Positions 24,801 through 32,941 are shown, numbered from the stretch's first letter. The stretch: 61,217 nt of DNA from JAWAAW01 sp038884575 (GCA_038884575.1 JAWABQ010000003.1:1-61217); one strand, 5' to 3'. Numbers and translations are program-made. Notes: a model not told the origin generated them from the sequence alone.

Positions 24801-24955
24801 TGCACGTGGCCTGAGGTGTACGGAGGTCCGTCAAGGAAATAGTATTTTTTCTTGCCAATGCCCCTCTTTTTTGCTTTTTCGTAAATTTGCTCTTTCTCCC
24901 AGAACTTCATCACACCAGGTTCGATTGTTTTTGGGTCATATGAGGCAATTGTCAT
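21806..24955 (-). CDS. ileS: Isoleucyl-tRNA synthetase
   Basis: 1049 residues, normal for the archaeal/eukaryotic-type enzyme. The class I signature HVHIG is at 50-54 (PPYTSGHVHIGTAWNKAL). The CP1 editing domain includes LIIWTTTPWTIPFNLAVM. Zinc cysteines are seen in CPGCGDYE and CKCG. KMSKSLGNYIEP is the second catalytic motif, followed by the anticodon-binding domain and a C-terminal extension. It charges tRNA-Ile and hydrolyses mischarged Val. A minus-strand TATA about 29 bases from the ATG gives it its own promoter, inside the 3' end of the upstream ribosomal operon. Confidence 0.97.
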   Translation of the reverse strand: MTIASYDPKTIEPGVMKFWEKEQIYEKAKKRGIGKKKYYFLDGPPYTSGHVHIGTAWNKALKDAILRYKRMRGLEVWDRAGYDMHGLPTENNIRKKHNLFLRKDIEAFGLDKYNKECEKFAVDMMHQMNRDFERLGVWMDFDRAYIPISREFIEGEWLLVKKAHEQGRLYEGLRTMSWCANCETNLAKHELEYENVKENSIFVKLKIKGKPNEFLIIWTTTPWTIPFNLAVMVNPDLDYVRVQVKNEVWILAKALANAIVQGIAGEFPKIIETFKGNKIEGTEYLHPFEDTVAEYKKIKSESPKTHTVVLSSEYVDASAGSGLVHCAPGCGPEDYEVGYRNKIPAWNSIDEHGRFPEGMGEFSGLIAKKDDKKFVEALKKRCALIAEAPVEHEYAHCQRCHNPVIYRTTRQWFFKVEDLKPQMIEFHKKSKWVPQAAWNAFDSWLKNLRDNSITKQNYWGTPVPIWKCPGCGDYEVISTVEELEEKSKKKIVELHRPWIDRHEIPCKCGQKKRRIPDIMDVWVDAGTVSWNCLDYPGRKDLFDSLFPAEFILEGKDQIRGWFNLLMVAGVLAFGKQSYKNVYMHGYIQDALGRKMSKSLGNYIEPAEVVDKYGADTFRFYTIGAANPGLDLNYNHEDAKLKYKNLIILWNIHNFLIDLAKTIGKNPADLDPKVMETLFSDEERYIMSKLNSTISETTEKFENYHINEVPCLIEDLFLALSRTYVQLVRDKAAVGSENDKEVVLYTLYSCLLETMKLFAPVAPFITEQMYQNLKKEFKLPEESVHLFSWPAADKKKINKDIEAGMQSAGKIIEAALAAREKAKLSLRWPVKCIFVVSANEELLKQARVLDSIIKTQTNAKDIISGKEFAQVKEVVKANQGTIGKTFGHKAPQIIAKIAQESDQSILKSLAKDKKVTLNIGNEKVELGAEHFMIERQVPKHIAAVEAKDFVIYLDTTRTEQLEAEGFAREIMRHVQSLRKEAGLDKRDQITLAIQADSQLVSMLQPWAEAIKEKVGAKQLKLTDQPLARKHAHSSQPKVKDRKFTIAFDRA

Positions 24956-24988
24956 TGGAGAACACCACCAGAAAAGGGGTATAAATAG

Positions 24989-25465
24989 TTACCTGATAAT
25001 CTGCCCTGCCTGCTGCTTTGCAGGGGCTGGTGCTTTTGGGACTGCCGGCTTAGGGGCAGCAGCCGGTTTTGGCGCTGCAGGACTGGTTTCAGCAGGCGCT
25101 GCCTTCTTTTCCTCTGCCTTTGGGGCAGCTGTTTCAGCCTTTTTTTCTTCTTCCTTCTTTGCGCCTTTCTTTGGAGCTTCAGGTTTTTTCTCCTCTTTTG
25201 GGGCGCCGACCATTTCAGCCCTGACAATGCCCTTGTCGTCCTTTGTGGCATTGACTTTTACCCTTGAAGGCGGGTTTTTTATTCCGTGGCTCCAGAGTAT
25301 CATGTTGAGGTATTTGCCGAGCTTTATGCTTTCTGCGTCATCCACCTTCATGTGGCGCATCAGGAACTCGCGTATTGCCCTGACTGCCTTTTTCGCGCGC
25401 TTGTACTTGACTGACTTGAGCCACTCCTTTCTCAGCGGTATTGTGTAAGTTCTTTCGACTGCCAT
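24989..25465 (-). CDS. rpl31e: Ribosomal protein L31e with long Ala/Lys/Pro/Glu tail
   Basis: 158 residues. The first 87 or so are a standard L31e (ERTYTIPLRKEWLKSVKYKR, AVRAIREFLMRHM, WSHGIKNPPSRVKV). They are followed by about 70 residues of low complexity rich in Lys, Glu, Ala and Pro. L31e sits at the exit tunnel on the large subunit, so the tail could reach the nascent-chain area. It starts one base after the L39e stop and is the last gene of the S19e-L39e-L31e operon. Confidence 0.93.
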   Translation of the reverse strand: MAVERTYTIPLRKEWLKSVKYKRAKKAVRAIREFLMRHMKVDDAESIKLGKYLNMILWSHGIKNPPSRVKVNATKDDKGIVRAEMVGAPKEEKKPEAPKKGAKKEEEKKAETAAPKAEEKKAAPAETSPAAPKPAAAPKPAVPKAPAPAKQQAGQIIR

Positions 25466-25466
25466 T

Positions 25467-25640
25467 TTATACCTTCATCTTCTGCCTGCGCCACGAGCGC
25501 TTGACAAATGTGTGCCTGCCAGGGTGCACCCTCCTGCCCTTGCCGTATATCTTCGGCACTGTCCAGAAAGGCGCCCATTTTGTCTGGCGCCCTTTTTTTG
25601 CAATGCGCTTTTTCCTTGCAGGATGCTTGTATCTTGACAT
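25467..25640 (-). CDS. rpl39e: Ribosomal protein L39e
   Basis: A 57-residue basic protein (MSRYKHPARKKRIAKKGRQT, then KWAPFWTVPKIYGKGRR). It matches the short, mostly helical L39e lining the exit tunnel, where the typical sequence is a Lys/Arg-rich helix followed by P-x-W. It lies two bases after the S19e stop and one before L31e, in the usual archaeal order. Confidence 0.93.
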   Translation of the reverse strand: MSRYKHPARKKRIAKKGRQTKWAPFWTVPKIYGKGRRVHPGRHTFVKRSWRRQKMKV

Positions 25641-25642
25641 TT

Positions 25643-26350
25643 TCATTCACTCTTTTGGGTTTCTTGTGCAGGGGCTTGCGCTTGGGGCTGCGGTGCTGTT
25701 GGCGCAGGCGCTTCCTCTTTTTTCTTTCTTGGTGTGCGCTTTTTCTTTGGAGCCTCAGGCGCACCCGGAGCCTCGCCTGTTTGGGCTGTTGCAGCAGGGG
25801 CTTCAGCTGGCGCTGCCTCCTGGGCTGGTTTCTTCCTGACCCTTGCCTTCTTGGCAGGCTTTTCCTTTGGAAGCTCTGTGATGTGCAAATCCCCTTCTGG
25901 CTTTTTTGGAAGGACAATGTTGTTTTCCTTCATGTAAGCGTCAGCAATCTTGCCAAGGAATGACAATCCCTGTGGCGTTATTGTCCTGCCTTTGTGCAGC
26001 CCCTTGTCAATTTTCTTTGCAAAGCCTGCCTTTTCCAGCTGCTGCAGGATTTTCCTCAGTATGTTTCCTGAGCCCTTGAAGAACCTTTCTGGCGCGTGGC
26101 CGCGGTTTTTCCTTCCGCCGTACAAAGTCCTGAGCTTTTGCACCCCTATTGGGCCGTCTGAGTCGCTCAGCCTGCGGAGGATTGCTGCTGCGCGCACAAA
26201 CCACCAGTCATCCCTTGACGGCTGGCGCTGCTTGAACATCCCTGTCTTGACAAACAATGCCCATTGCGGCGGCTTTATGGAATCCACTTTCTGCAGTTCT
26301 TTTGCTGCCCTTTCAATGAGCTCTGTCTTTGGAATTTCGTATAAACCCAT
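25643..26350 (-). CDS. rps19e: Ribosomal protein S19e with long Ala/Pro/Lys tail
   Basis: 235 residues. The first 150 or so are S19e (SIKPPQWALFVKTGMFKQRQ, DDWWFVRAAAILRRL, GRTITPQGLSFLGKIA), a small-subunit head protein needed for late 18S/16S maturation. About 85 residues of Ala/Pro/Lys/Glu-rich low complexity follow, far beyond the usual family end. The operon leader carries two hairpins described separately. First gene of the S19e-L39e-L31e operon. Confidence 0.94.
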   Translation of the reverse strand: MGLYEIPKTELIERAAKELQKVDSIKPPQWALFVKTGMFKQRQPSRDDWWFVRAAAILRRLSDSDGPIGVQKLRTLYGGRKNRGHAPERFFKGSGNILRKILQQLEKAGFAKKIDKGLHKGRTITPQGLSFLGKIADAYMKENNIVLPKKPEGDLHITELPKEKPAKKARVRKKPAQEAAPAEAPAATAQTGEAPGAPEAPKKKRTPRKKKEEAPAPTAPQPQAQAPAQETQKSE

Positions 26351-26365
26351 TGTTTCCCTCTAGAT

Positions 26366-26404
26366 GGCCTTGCGGCCTACTTTGGACATCACGAGGAATG
26401 TCCA
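26366..26404 (-). promoter_or_regulatory. Two hairpins in the S19e operon leader
   Basis: A minus-strand TATA (plus CTTTAAAAAG, 26431-26440) predicts a leader of about 55 nt. In it, TGGACAT pairs with ATGTCCA (26383-26389 with 26398-26404). GGCC-GCAA-GGCC forms a second hairpin with a GNRA-type loop (26366-26377). The leader is thus well structured and close to the start codon, a possible site for control by a ribosomal protein. Confidence 0.5.
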
Positions 26405-26455
26405 GAATAACCATCAAACAAAGCAGCCTCTTTAAAAAGGTTTCTATAATAGTTA

Positions 26456-26465
26456 CCTTTTTATA
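26456..26465 (+). promoter_or_regulatory. TATA box of thrS
   Basis: CCTTTTTATA-type box 23-30 bases before ATG 26488. It supports that start over the longer open frame upstream and implies a leaderless mRNA. Confidence 0.6.
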
Positions 26466-26487
26466 CAGCATCCCTAAATCAGCATTC

Positions 26488-28383
26488 ATGCCGTCTGTTG
26501 TAGTGAATGGCAGGAAAAAGCAATATCCAGGGCCAGTATCCGGGATAGAGCTTTCAAAAGAACTTAAGTTAGAGGGCAAGGCTCTCGCAATGAAGGTAAA
26601 TGGGGAGCTGAAAGACCTTTCTTCAAAAATTGACAAGGATGCAGAAGTAAGGCTATTGACCTTTGAGGACAGGGAGGGAAAAGAGGTTTTTTGGCATACT
26701 GCAGCGCACATATTTGCCTGCGCAGTCAAGCAAATGTATCCTGATGCCCTGAACACAATCGGCCCTGCTGTAGAGGACGGGTTTTATTATGACTTTGACA
26801 ACCTGAAAATAACCCCTGCTGACTTTGAAAAGGTTGAGCAGCGGATGGGGGAAATAATTGCCAAAAAGCTGCCGTGCGAGAGAAAGGAAATGGCGCTTGC
26901 CGAGATAAACAGCATTTTTGTTGACAATCCTTACAAGAGGGAGCTTGCAGAGGAATTTGCAAAAGGCGGGAAAAAGCTGACTGTTTACACTCTTGGCAGC
27001 GAATTCTTGGATTTATGCGAGGGTCCGCACCTGCCAGACACTGGCTATGTCAAGGCTGTGAAGCTGATGAGCATTGCAATGGCATTCTGGAAGGGTGACC
27101 AGAAGAACAGGCAGCTGACAAGGGTTTACGGCACAGCATTCCCTGACGAGAAAATGCTCAAAAAGCACCTTGAATTCCTTAAGGAGCTTGAATTAAGGGA
27201 CCACAGGAAGCTTGGCAAGGACCTTGAACTGTTCACTTTCCACGAATGGAGCCCTGGAAGCCCGTTCCTGCTTCCAAAAGGAACAATTGTTTACAACGAG
27301 CTGCTTAATTTTATCAGGGGGGAATACAAAAAGCGCGGCTACCAGGAGGTCATCACTCCGCAATTGTTCAACAAGGCATTATGGGAAAAGAGCGGGCACT
27401 GGGAGCACTTCAAGGAAAACATGTTCTTGATGGAAGTGGATGGCGAGGAATTCTCGCTAAAGCCAATGAACTGCCCGTCGCACTGCCTGATTTACCAGCT
27501 CAAAAACCATTCGTACAGGGAGCTGCCCCTGAGGATTGCGGACTTCTGCTATCTGCACCGCAATGAACTGCGCGGCGCACTTGGCGGAATGACTCGCGTG
27601 AGGAAAATGAGCCAGGACGACGCGCACATTTACTGCGCTCCAGAGCAGATACAGTCAGAAATCAAGGACTTGCTTGATTTTGTTAAATTAATTTACAAGG
27701 ACATTTTTAAGATGGAATATTCTGCAAAGCTGAGCACAAAGCCTGAAAAGGCAATGGGCTCTCCAAAGCAGTGGGAGCAGGCAGAAGATGCGCTGAAAAA
27801 GGCTCTTGATGATGCAAAGATGAAGTATGTTGTTAAGCCAGGCGAGGGGGCATTTTACGGTCCAAAGATTGATTTTGATGTCAAGGACGCTTTGGGAAGG
27901 GACTGGCAGTGCGCAACAATACAGCTTGACTTCCAGATGCCTTTGCGCTTTGACCTGAAATACATGGCTCCTGACAATACGTTGAAGACTCCTGTGATGA
28001 TTCACCGCGCAATACTTGGCACGCTGGAAAGGTTTATCGGGGTTATTACAGAGCACTTTGCAGGAAAGTTCCCCTTGTGGCTCTCCCCTGTGCAGGCAAG
28101 GGTGATTCCTGTTGCAGAGGCATTTGTTGACTATGCAAGGTCAATAGGCGCAAAATACCAAAAGGAGGGAATAAGGGTCGAGGTTGATGAGAGCCAGGAG
28201 ACGCTTAACAAGAAAATCAGGAATGCGGAGCTTGACAAGATAAACTATGTGCTTGTTGTCGGCGGAAAGGAAATGGAAAACAAGACAATCAATGTTCGCA
28301 CAAGGGACAACAAGGTTTCAGGTGAAAAGAAGGTTGATGAATTCCTTGAACAGCTGAAAAAGGAAATCGCTGAAAAGAAGTAA
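26488..28383 (+). CDS. thrS: Threonyl-tRNA synthetase, bacterial/eukaryotic architecture
   Basis: 631 residues from ATG 26488. It has an N-terminal TGS-like domain (VVVNGRKKQYPGPVSG). The editing N2 domain has HTAAHIFACAV (70-80) and the downstream Cys-His motif LCEGPHLPDTG. The class II core shows YLHRNELRGALGGMTRVRKM, SQDDAHIYC, and an ending typical of motif 3 (IHRAILGTLERFIGVITEH). The anticodon-binding domain is VRTRDNKVSGEKKVDEFL. Euryarchaeal ThrRS normally carries an unrelated D-Tyr-tRNA deacylase-like editing domain, so this gene belongs to the bacterial-type lineage, consistent with transfer in an ancestor. Confidence 0.95.
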   Translation: MPSVVVNGRKKQYPGPVSGIELSKELKLEGKALAMKVNGELKDLSSKIDKDAEVRLLTFEDREGKEVFWHTAAHIFACAVKQMYPDALNTIGPAVEDGFYYDFDNLKITPADFEKVEQRMGEIIAKKLPCERKEMALAEINSIFVDNPYKRELAEEFAKGGKKLTVYTLGSEFLDLCEGPHLPDTGYVKAVKLMSIAMAFWKGDQKNRQLTRVYGTAFPDEKMLKKHLEFLKELELRDHRKLGKDLELFTFHEWSPGSPFLLPKGTIVYNELLNFIRGEYKKRGYQEVITPQLFNKALWEKSGHWEHFKENMFLMEVDGEEFSLKPMNCPSHCLIYQLKNHSYRELPLRIADFCYLHRNELRGALGGMTRVRKMSQDDAHIYCAPEQIQSEIKDLLDFVKLIYKDIFKMEYSAKLSTKPEKAMGSPKQWEQAEDALKKALDDAKMKYVVKPGEGAFYGPKIDFDVKDALGRDWQCATIQLDFQMPLRFDLKYMAPDNTLKTPVMIHRAILGTLERFIGVITEHFAGKFPLWLSPVQARVIPVAEAFVDYARSIGAKYQKEGIRVEVDESQETLNKKIRNAELDKINYVLVVGGKEMENKTINVRTRDNKVSGEKKVDEFLEQLKKEIAEKK

Positions 28384-28415
28384 GCTTAAATACTGCTTTC
28401 TATTTGCATTCATTT

Positions 28416-28901
28416 GTGGGATTTGAAAGGGGATTGGCAGCGACAGCAGCAGTCTTAGCGATAGTCCTGCTTTCTTTGAGCATGAACCTGCTGTTTCTGC
28501 AGCATCCAAGGGAGGAATTGACAGCAGGGGTGCAGGCCACAGGAATGCTTCCTGCTGACAGGATACAAAAAGACCAAGTGCAGGTTTACACAGACCACGT
28601 TTCAATAAGCATCCCCGGAGTCAGGTGGGCGAACTTTTCAGCAACAGGCTCAATGCTTCCTGTGCTTGGCTCAGGGGCGTATGCCTTGCAGGTTGTGCCC
28701 TTGAATGCTGGTGAAATCCAGGTCGGCGACATTGTATCTTACAAGTATGAGGGCAAAATAATAATCCACAGGGTTATTGAAATAAACAGTGACGAGTCAG
28801 GGTGGTATGCAATAACAAAAGGCGATAACAACCCAGAGCCAGACCCAGAGCCTGTGAGGTTTTCCCAGATTGACAGGGTTGTTGTGGGCATACTTTACTG
28901 A
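28416..28901 (+). CDS. Signal peptidase I (archaeal/ER type, S26B)
   Basis: 161 residues from GTG 28416, which is about 27 bases after the TATA TTAAATA (28385-28391); a TTG at 28404 is less likely. One N-terminal membrane segment precedes the catalytic domain. The serine is in TGSMLPVL (S79), the His that replaces bacterial Lys is in IIHRVIEI (H118), and TKGDNN carries the conserved Asp (D137). It cleaves signal peptides of secreted proteins, of which this window encodes several. Confidence 0.85.
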   Translation: MGFERGLAATAAVLAIVLLSLSMNLLFLQHPREELTAGVQATGMLPADRIQKDQVQVYTDHVSISIPGVRWANFSATGSMLPVLGSGAYALQVVPLNAGEIQVGDIVSYKYEGKIIIHRVIEINSDESGWYAITKGDNNPEPDPEPVRFSQIDRVVVGILY

Positions 28902-28902
28902 T

Positions 28903-29553
28903 TCAGGCAGTTTCTTTGCATGATTCCCGCAATTCCTCGTTCTTTATTGCATTGCATCCTTTTGTGTTGTTGTTAAACCTGGAAACAACTGCAATGCATT
29001 CGTCAGTCGGGCTGCTCCAAAGCCCCATGGATGTTATTTCCTTGCAGATTTCAGGGTTTTTTTCTGTGGCTGCAATGCACTGTATGCACAATGTTTTGAG
29101 CAGTTTGTCATGTTTTTTGCAGTCGTCCAGCGTGAACTCAAATGCCCTGCCAAAATCCTCTGCTTTGACAACAGAATACCTTGTTTTGTTCAATTCCCAG
29201 TGCTCATACATAAGCCCGCAGGTCATTGTCATCACAACTCTTGAATTGTCCACAAGAGCCAAGCCTGCTGGCTTTGGAATTGAAACAATCGGGTGCGCAA
29301 TTCTTGTGCAGTTCAGCTCATCACACGATTCCACAATGATTGCAGTCTCGTTTTTTGAAACAACAAGTTCAGGAACGCACTGCGTCTGGATAACATCGCC
29401 CTTGTCTGCAAGGACGCAAAGCTGCGATTTCACATAGACAGGGTTCTTTTCAAGCAGCTTGTCTATCTTTTCCTGGAATTTCTCAACATCGCTCTTGGGC
29501 TTGAACAATGAGCATGCAGCAAGAAACAACAAAAGCAAGGCAAGCCATTTCAT
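28903..29553 (-). CDS. Lipoprotein, unknown function
   Basis: 216 residues with a lipoprotein signal MKWLALLLLFLAAC (lipobox LAAC). The mature part starts with a helical, charged stretch and holds about ten more cysteines, probably in disulfides (for example ESCDELNCTR, LCIQCIAATEKNPEIC). The cysteine spacing and EICKEI/CKETA motifs suggest a small extracellular helical domain. Convergent with the signal peptidase gene (1 base apart). Not assigned to a family. Confidence 0.75.
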   Translation of the reverse strand: MKWLALLLLFLAACSLFKPKSDVEKFQEKIDKLLEKNPVYVKSQLCVLADKGDVIQTQCVPELVVSKNETAIIVESCDELNCTRIAHPIVSIPKPAGLALVDNSRVVMTMTCGLMYEHWELNKTRYSVVKAEDFGRAFEFTLDDCKKHDKLLKTLCIQCIAATEKNPEICKEITSMGLWSSPTDECIAVVSRFNNNTKGCNAIKNEELRESCKETA

Positions 29554-29639
29554 GTTTTGTCCTCATCCGGTTTGATATTTAAGCTTTGGGTTTGAAAATG
29601 ACCAAAAGCTTTTATACTTCTTTGAGAGATTTTTTTGTT

Positions 29640-29990
29640 ATGGCAGAATACAAGCAGGTCATCCTTGTAAGGCATGATTTGAAGATGACTAAGGGAAAAA
29701 TGGCAGCACAAGTAAGCCATGCGTCTGTTGAGGCCTTATTGAAGTCCCACGCTGATGACAGGGACAAGTGGAGGCAGCAGGGAATGAAAAAAGTTGTGCT
29801 GAAAGTCAAGGACCTGAATGAGCTTCTTGAATACAGGAGAAAGGCAGAGGATGCTGGGCTTGTTGTTGCCCTGATTACTGATGCTGGACACACGCAATTG
29901 GCTCCAGGAACAACAACCTGCCTTGGCATAGGTCCTGACAAGGCGGAAAAGATAGACAAAATTACAGGAAGTCTGCAGCTGATAAGCTGA
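29640..29990 (+). CDS. pth2: Peptidyl-tRNA hydrolase, Pth2 type
   Basis: 116 residues from ATG 29640, 25 bases after CTTTTATAC (29608-29616). The Pth2 signature is complete: YKQVILVRHDLKMTKGKMAA, QVSHASVEAL, KVVLKVKDLNEL, LITDAGHTQLAPGTTTCLGI and IDKITGSLQLI. It releases peptides from peptidyl-tRNA to recycle tRNA. Conserved His, Lys and Asp residues of the family are present. Confidence 0.96.
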   Translation: MAEYKQVILVRHDLKMTKGKMAAQVSHASVEALLKSHADDRDKWRQQGMKKVVLKVKDLNELLEYRRKAEDAGLVVALITDAGHTQLAPGTTTCLGIGPDKAEKIDKITGSLQLIS

Positions 29991-30033
29991 ATTTAATAAG
30001 ATTTATAAACACCTTCTTGATTTTTCGGAGAGT

Positions 30034-30450
30034 ATGGTTAGTTTCAAGGTTGTCATTGGGACAAAGGAGGGCAAATGCCTGCAGAAAGAGGTAGCAGAGC
30101 CTGACGCAAACCACTTCCTTGGCAAGAAAGTGGGTGACAAGATTGCTGGCGAGGCAATAGGCTTTACAGGCTATGAGTTTGAGATTACAGGCGGCTCTGA
30201 CTATGCGGGCTTTCCGATGAGAAAAGACATTCCCGGAGTCGGAAGGAAGCGCATCCTTGCTGTCGAGGGCATCGGGCTCAAGAAAATCGCGAAAGGAATC
30301 AGGGTGAGGAAGACAGTGTGCGGAAACACAATACACCCAAAGATTGCGCAGATAAACATGAAAGTCACAAAGGCAGGCAGTGCGTCGTTGCCACTACCAG
30401 AACCAAAGCCAAAAGAAAAGAAGGAAGAAAAGAAAGAGGAAAAGAAGTAA
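30034..30450 (+). CDS. rps6e: Ribosomal protein S6e
   Basis: 138 residues: FKVVIGTKEGKCLQKEV, FTGYEFEITGGSDYAGFPMR and GVGRKRILAVEGIGLKK are diagnostic of S6e. A short KPKEKKEEKKEEKK tail follows. The ATG is about 30 bases from ATTTATAAAC (29999-30008), so it is leaderless. It is followed at once by the PolB gene, whose separate TATA lies just after this stop. Confidence 0.95.
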   Translation: MVSFKVVIGTKEGKCLQKEVAEPDANHFLGKKVGDKIAGEAIGFTGYEFEITGGSDYAGFPMRKDIPGVGRKRILAVEGIGLKKIAKGIRVRKTVCGNTIHPKIAQINMKVTKAGSASLPLPEPKPKEKKEEKKEEKK

Positions 30451-30461
30451 TTCTCGAATAA

Positions 30462-30470
30462 CATTTATAT
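30462..30470 (+). promoter_or_regulatory. TATA box of the DNA polymerase gene
   Basis: ATTTATATA centred about 28 bases before ATG 30494. It supports that start against the longer open frame, which would run back through S6e. Confidence 0.6.
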
Positions 30471-30493
30471 ATTCTCAGCCAGTCAGTTTTGCC

Positions 30494-32941
30494 ATGGTAG
30501 CAGTCCAGTTCTATCCTGTGGATGCAACGTACAAGGTGGTAAACGGCAAGCCGCAGGTTTATTTGTTCGGCAGGACAATTGCGGGCGAGCAGGTTTGCGT
30601 TATTGATGCGAATATCGAGCCTTACTTTTACGTAATCCCGCGAAAAGGGGAAGACCCGACTGCAGACCTGCTCAAGCTCAAGGCAGAGCGTATGGGCGAG
30701 AATTATTCTGTTGTGCGCGTTGAGCCTGTGAAGAAAAAATACATAGAGCAGCCTGTTGATGCCCTGAAGGTCTTTGTGAATCTCCCAAAGGCTGTTTCTG
30801 AATTAAAAGACGCTGTGCGCGCGCTTCCTGGCGTGCTTTCGATGCACGAGTATGACATTCAGTTTGTAAGGCGCTACTTCATTGACAAGGGCATAACACC
30901 GTTGACGCTTGTGAATGCAGAAGGCGAGCCTGCTGTTGAGAAGCTGAAAGTGCCTGCAATAAAGGCATCAAAGATAGAACAAGCTGCAGAGACAACGCTT
31001 GCAAAGCCAAGGGTTATGACAGTTGACATTGAGACATACAACCCGTCAGGAAAGCACGTCTCGGCTGACAAGCACCCCATACTGATGATTGGGCTTGTCG
31101 GGGATAATTTCAAAAAAGTTCTGACCTGGAAAAAGATTGAAGGGGCTGAAAAATATGTTGAATTCCTGCCGTCAGAGGCAGATGTGCTTGACAGGTTTGC
31201 AGACCTTGTCAATGAGTACAAGCCTGACATGATATCTGGCTATTATTCAGACGGCTTTGACTTCCCGTATATCCGCGCAAGGGCTACAAAAAACAGGGTT
31301 TCTTTGGATCTTGGCTTGGATTATTCAGAATTAAGGATTGAGGGAAGGGCAAGCACAGCTGCAAAAATAACAGGGATTGCGCACATAGACATCCTCAGGA
31401 TTGTGAAAAAGCTCCTTGTGAAGGTTATGGAGACTGACATTTTCACCCTTGACGCTGTCGCAAAGGAACTGCTGGGAAAGGGAAAGCATTCTGCTGACAT
31501 TGAAAAGCTTGCAGGCGCGTGGGACTCGAATGACCACACGCTGCTTGCCGAGTTTGCAAAATACAATTTGCAGGATGCAGAGCTGGCTTATGAGCTTGCG
31601 CGGCTGACAATGCCAAACCTGATTGAGATGGTGAAGATAGTCGGGCAGCTGCCTTATGACATCAACAGGATGGGTTTTTCGCAGCTGGTTGAATGGTTTG
31701 CGATGAGGCAGGCGTTCCTGCTTGGCGAGATTGCGCCCAACAAGCCGAGCTATCGCGAGCAGTCAAGGAGGGCAAGGGACAGGATAAAGGGCGCGTTTGT
31801 GTTCGAGCCAAAGCCGGGATTGTATGAGAACATTGCAGTATGCGACTACCGTTCTTTGTATCCGACAATCATTGCCTCGCACAACATCTCGCCCGGAATG
31901 CGGAATTGCTCGTGCTGTCCTGACGCGCCACAAATCAAGACAGACAGGGGAACATTCTGGTACTGCCAGAAGCGCAAGGGCTTTGTGAGCGGAATCATTG
32001 AGGATTTGATAACAAGGAGGGCAAGGATAAAGGACATCCTGCGCAAGGGCGACAAGGACCAGTTATTGCACGCAAGAAGCTGGGCATTGAAGGATTTGGC
32101 TAACTCATTCTACGGTTATCTTGGATTCTCAGCAGCCAGGTGGTACTGCATTGAGTGCGCAGAAAGCACAACAGCATGGGAAAGGGAATACATACATGGA
32201 GTCATTGAAAAAGCAAAAAAAGAAGACTATGCCGTCTTGTATTCAGACACTGATTCAGTATTCTTGGGGCTTGGAAACAAAACTCCCGACGATGTTCAGG
32301 CATTTGTTGACAGAATAAACAGCACCCTGCCCAAACCAATGGAGCTTGAGTATGAGGGCTTCTATCCAGCAGGAATCTTTGTTGCAGTAAAGGCAAGCGA
32401 GGCAGGCGCAAAGAAAAAATATGCATTAATGAACCAGAAAGGGCAGATAAAAATAGCAGGTTTTGAAACAGTCAGGAGAAACTGGAGCCCAATCGCAAGA
32501 CAAACACAAAAAAGAGTCCTTGAACTGTTGTTGTCAGCCAAAAAACCCGATGCGGCGCTTGAATACCTGAAAAAAATTGTTGACGACCTCAAGCAGAACA
32601 AGATTCCACTCAATGATGTTGTGATTCACACCGCCCTGAGCAAGGACATCTCAGAATACGAAAGCGCAGGGCCGCACGTTGCAGCAGCACAAAGAATGCA
32701 AGCATTAGGGCAACAGGTAGGTCCTGGAGTATTAATCCGCTATGTAGTCATAAAAGGCAAGGGCAGAATCCGTGATAAGGTCAAGCTGCCGGAAGAGGCA
32801 AGACAGGAGGAATACGACGCGGATTATTACGTAAACAACCAACTCCTGCCCGGCGTTGAAAGAATATTTGACGTGTTCGGAATAAAGATTGCCGATTACT
32901 TTGCAGAAAAAGAGCAAAGCGCGCTGAGCAAATTTTTCTAG
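30494..32941 (+). CDS. polB: Family B replicative DNA polymerase
   Basis: 815 residues from ATG 30494. The 3'-5' exonuclease motifs are present: DIE at 178-180, YYSDGFDFPY (Exo II) and YNLQDAELAYEL (Exo III). The polymerase motifs follow: DYRSLYPTII near 450, LKDLANSFYGYLGF, and YSDTDSVF near 583. The C-terminus EQSALSKFF is a PIP box (QxxLxxFF) for the PCNA clamp. No intein interrupts the gene. It is the processive, proofreading chromosomal polymerase candidate of this organism. Confidence 0.97.
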   Translation: MVAVQFYPVDATYKVVNGKPQVYLFGRTIAGEQVCVIDANIEPYFYVIPRKGEDPTADLLKLKAERMGENYSVVRVEPVKKKYIEQPVDALKVFVNLPKAVSELKDAVRALPGVLSMHEYDIQFVRRYFIDKGITPLTLVNAEGEPAVEKLKVPAIKASKIEQAAETTLAKPRVMTVDIETYNPSGKHVSADKHPILMIGLVGDNFKKVLTWKKIEGAEKYVEFLPSEADVLDRFADLVNEYKPDMISGYYSDGFDFPYIRARATKNRVSLDLGLDYSELRIEGRASTAAKITGIAHIDILRIVKKLLVKVMETDIFTLDAVAKELLGKGKHSADIEKLAGAWDSNDHTLLAEFAKYNLQDAELAYELARLTMPNLIEMVKIVGQLPYDINRMGFSQLVEWFAMRQAFLLGEIAPNKPSYREQSRRARDRIKGAFVFEPKPGLYENIAVCDYRSLYPTIIASHNISPGMRNCSCCPDAPQIKTDRGTFWYCQKRKGFVSGIIEDLITRRARIKDILRKGDKDQLLHARSWALKDLANSFYGYLGFSAARWYCIECAESTTAWEREYIHGVIEKAKKEDYAVLYSDTDSVFLGLGNKTPDDVQAFVDRINSTLPKPMELEYEGFYPAGIFVAVKASEAGAKKKYALMNQKGQIKIAGFETVRRNWSPIARQTQKRVLELLLSAKKPDAALEYLKKIVDDLKQNKIPLNDVVIHTALSKDISEYESAGPHVAAAQRMQALGQQVGPGVLIRYVVIKGKGRIRDKVKLPEEARQEEYDADYYVNNQLLPGVERIFDVFGIKIADYFAEKEQSALSKFF

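Noticed and set aside
26329..26487. N-terminal extension of ThrRS
   Set aside because: The TATA box at 26456-26465 lies inside it, and the TGS domain begins at ATG 26488.
30380..30493. Extension of PolB upstream into S6e
   Set aside because: The segment is the S6e tail in another frame, and a TATA box with correct spacing precedes ATG 30494.
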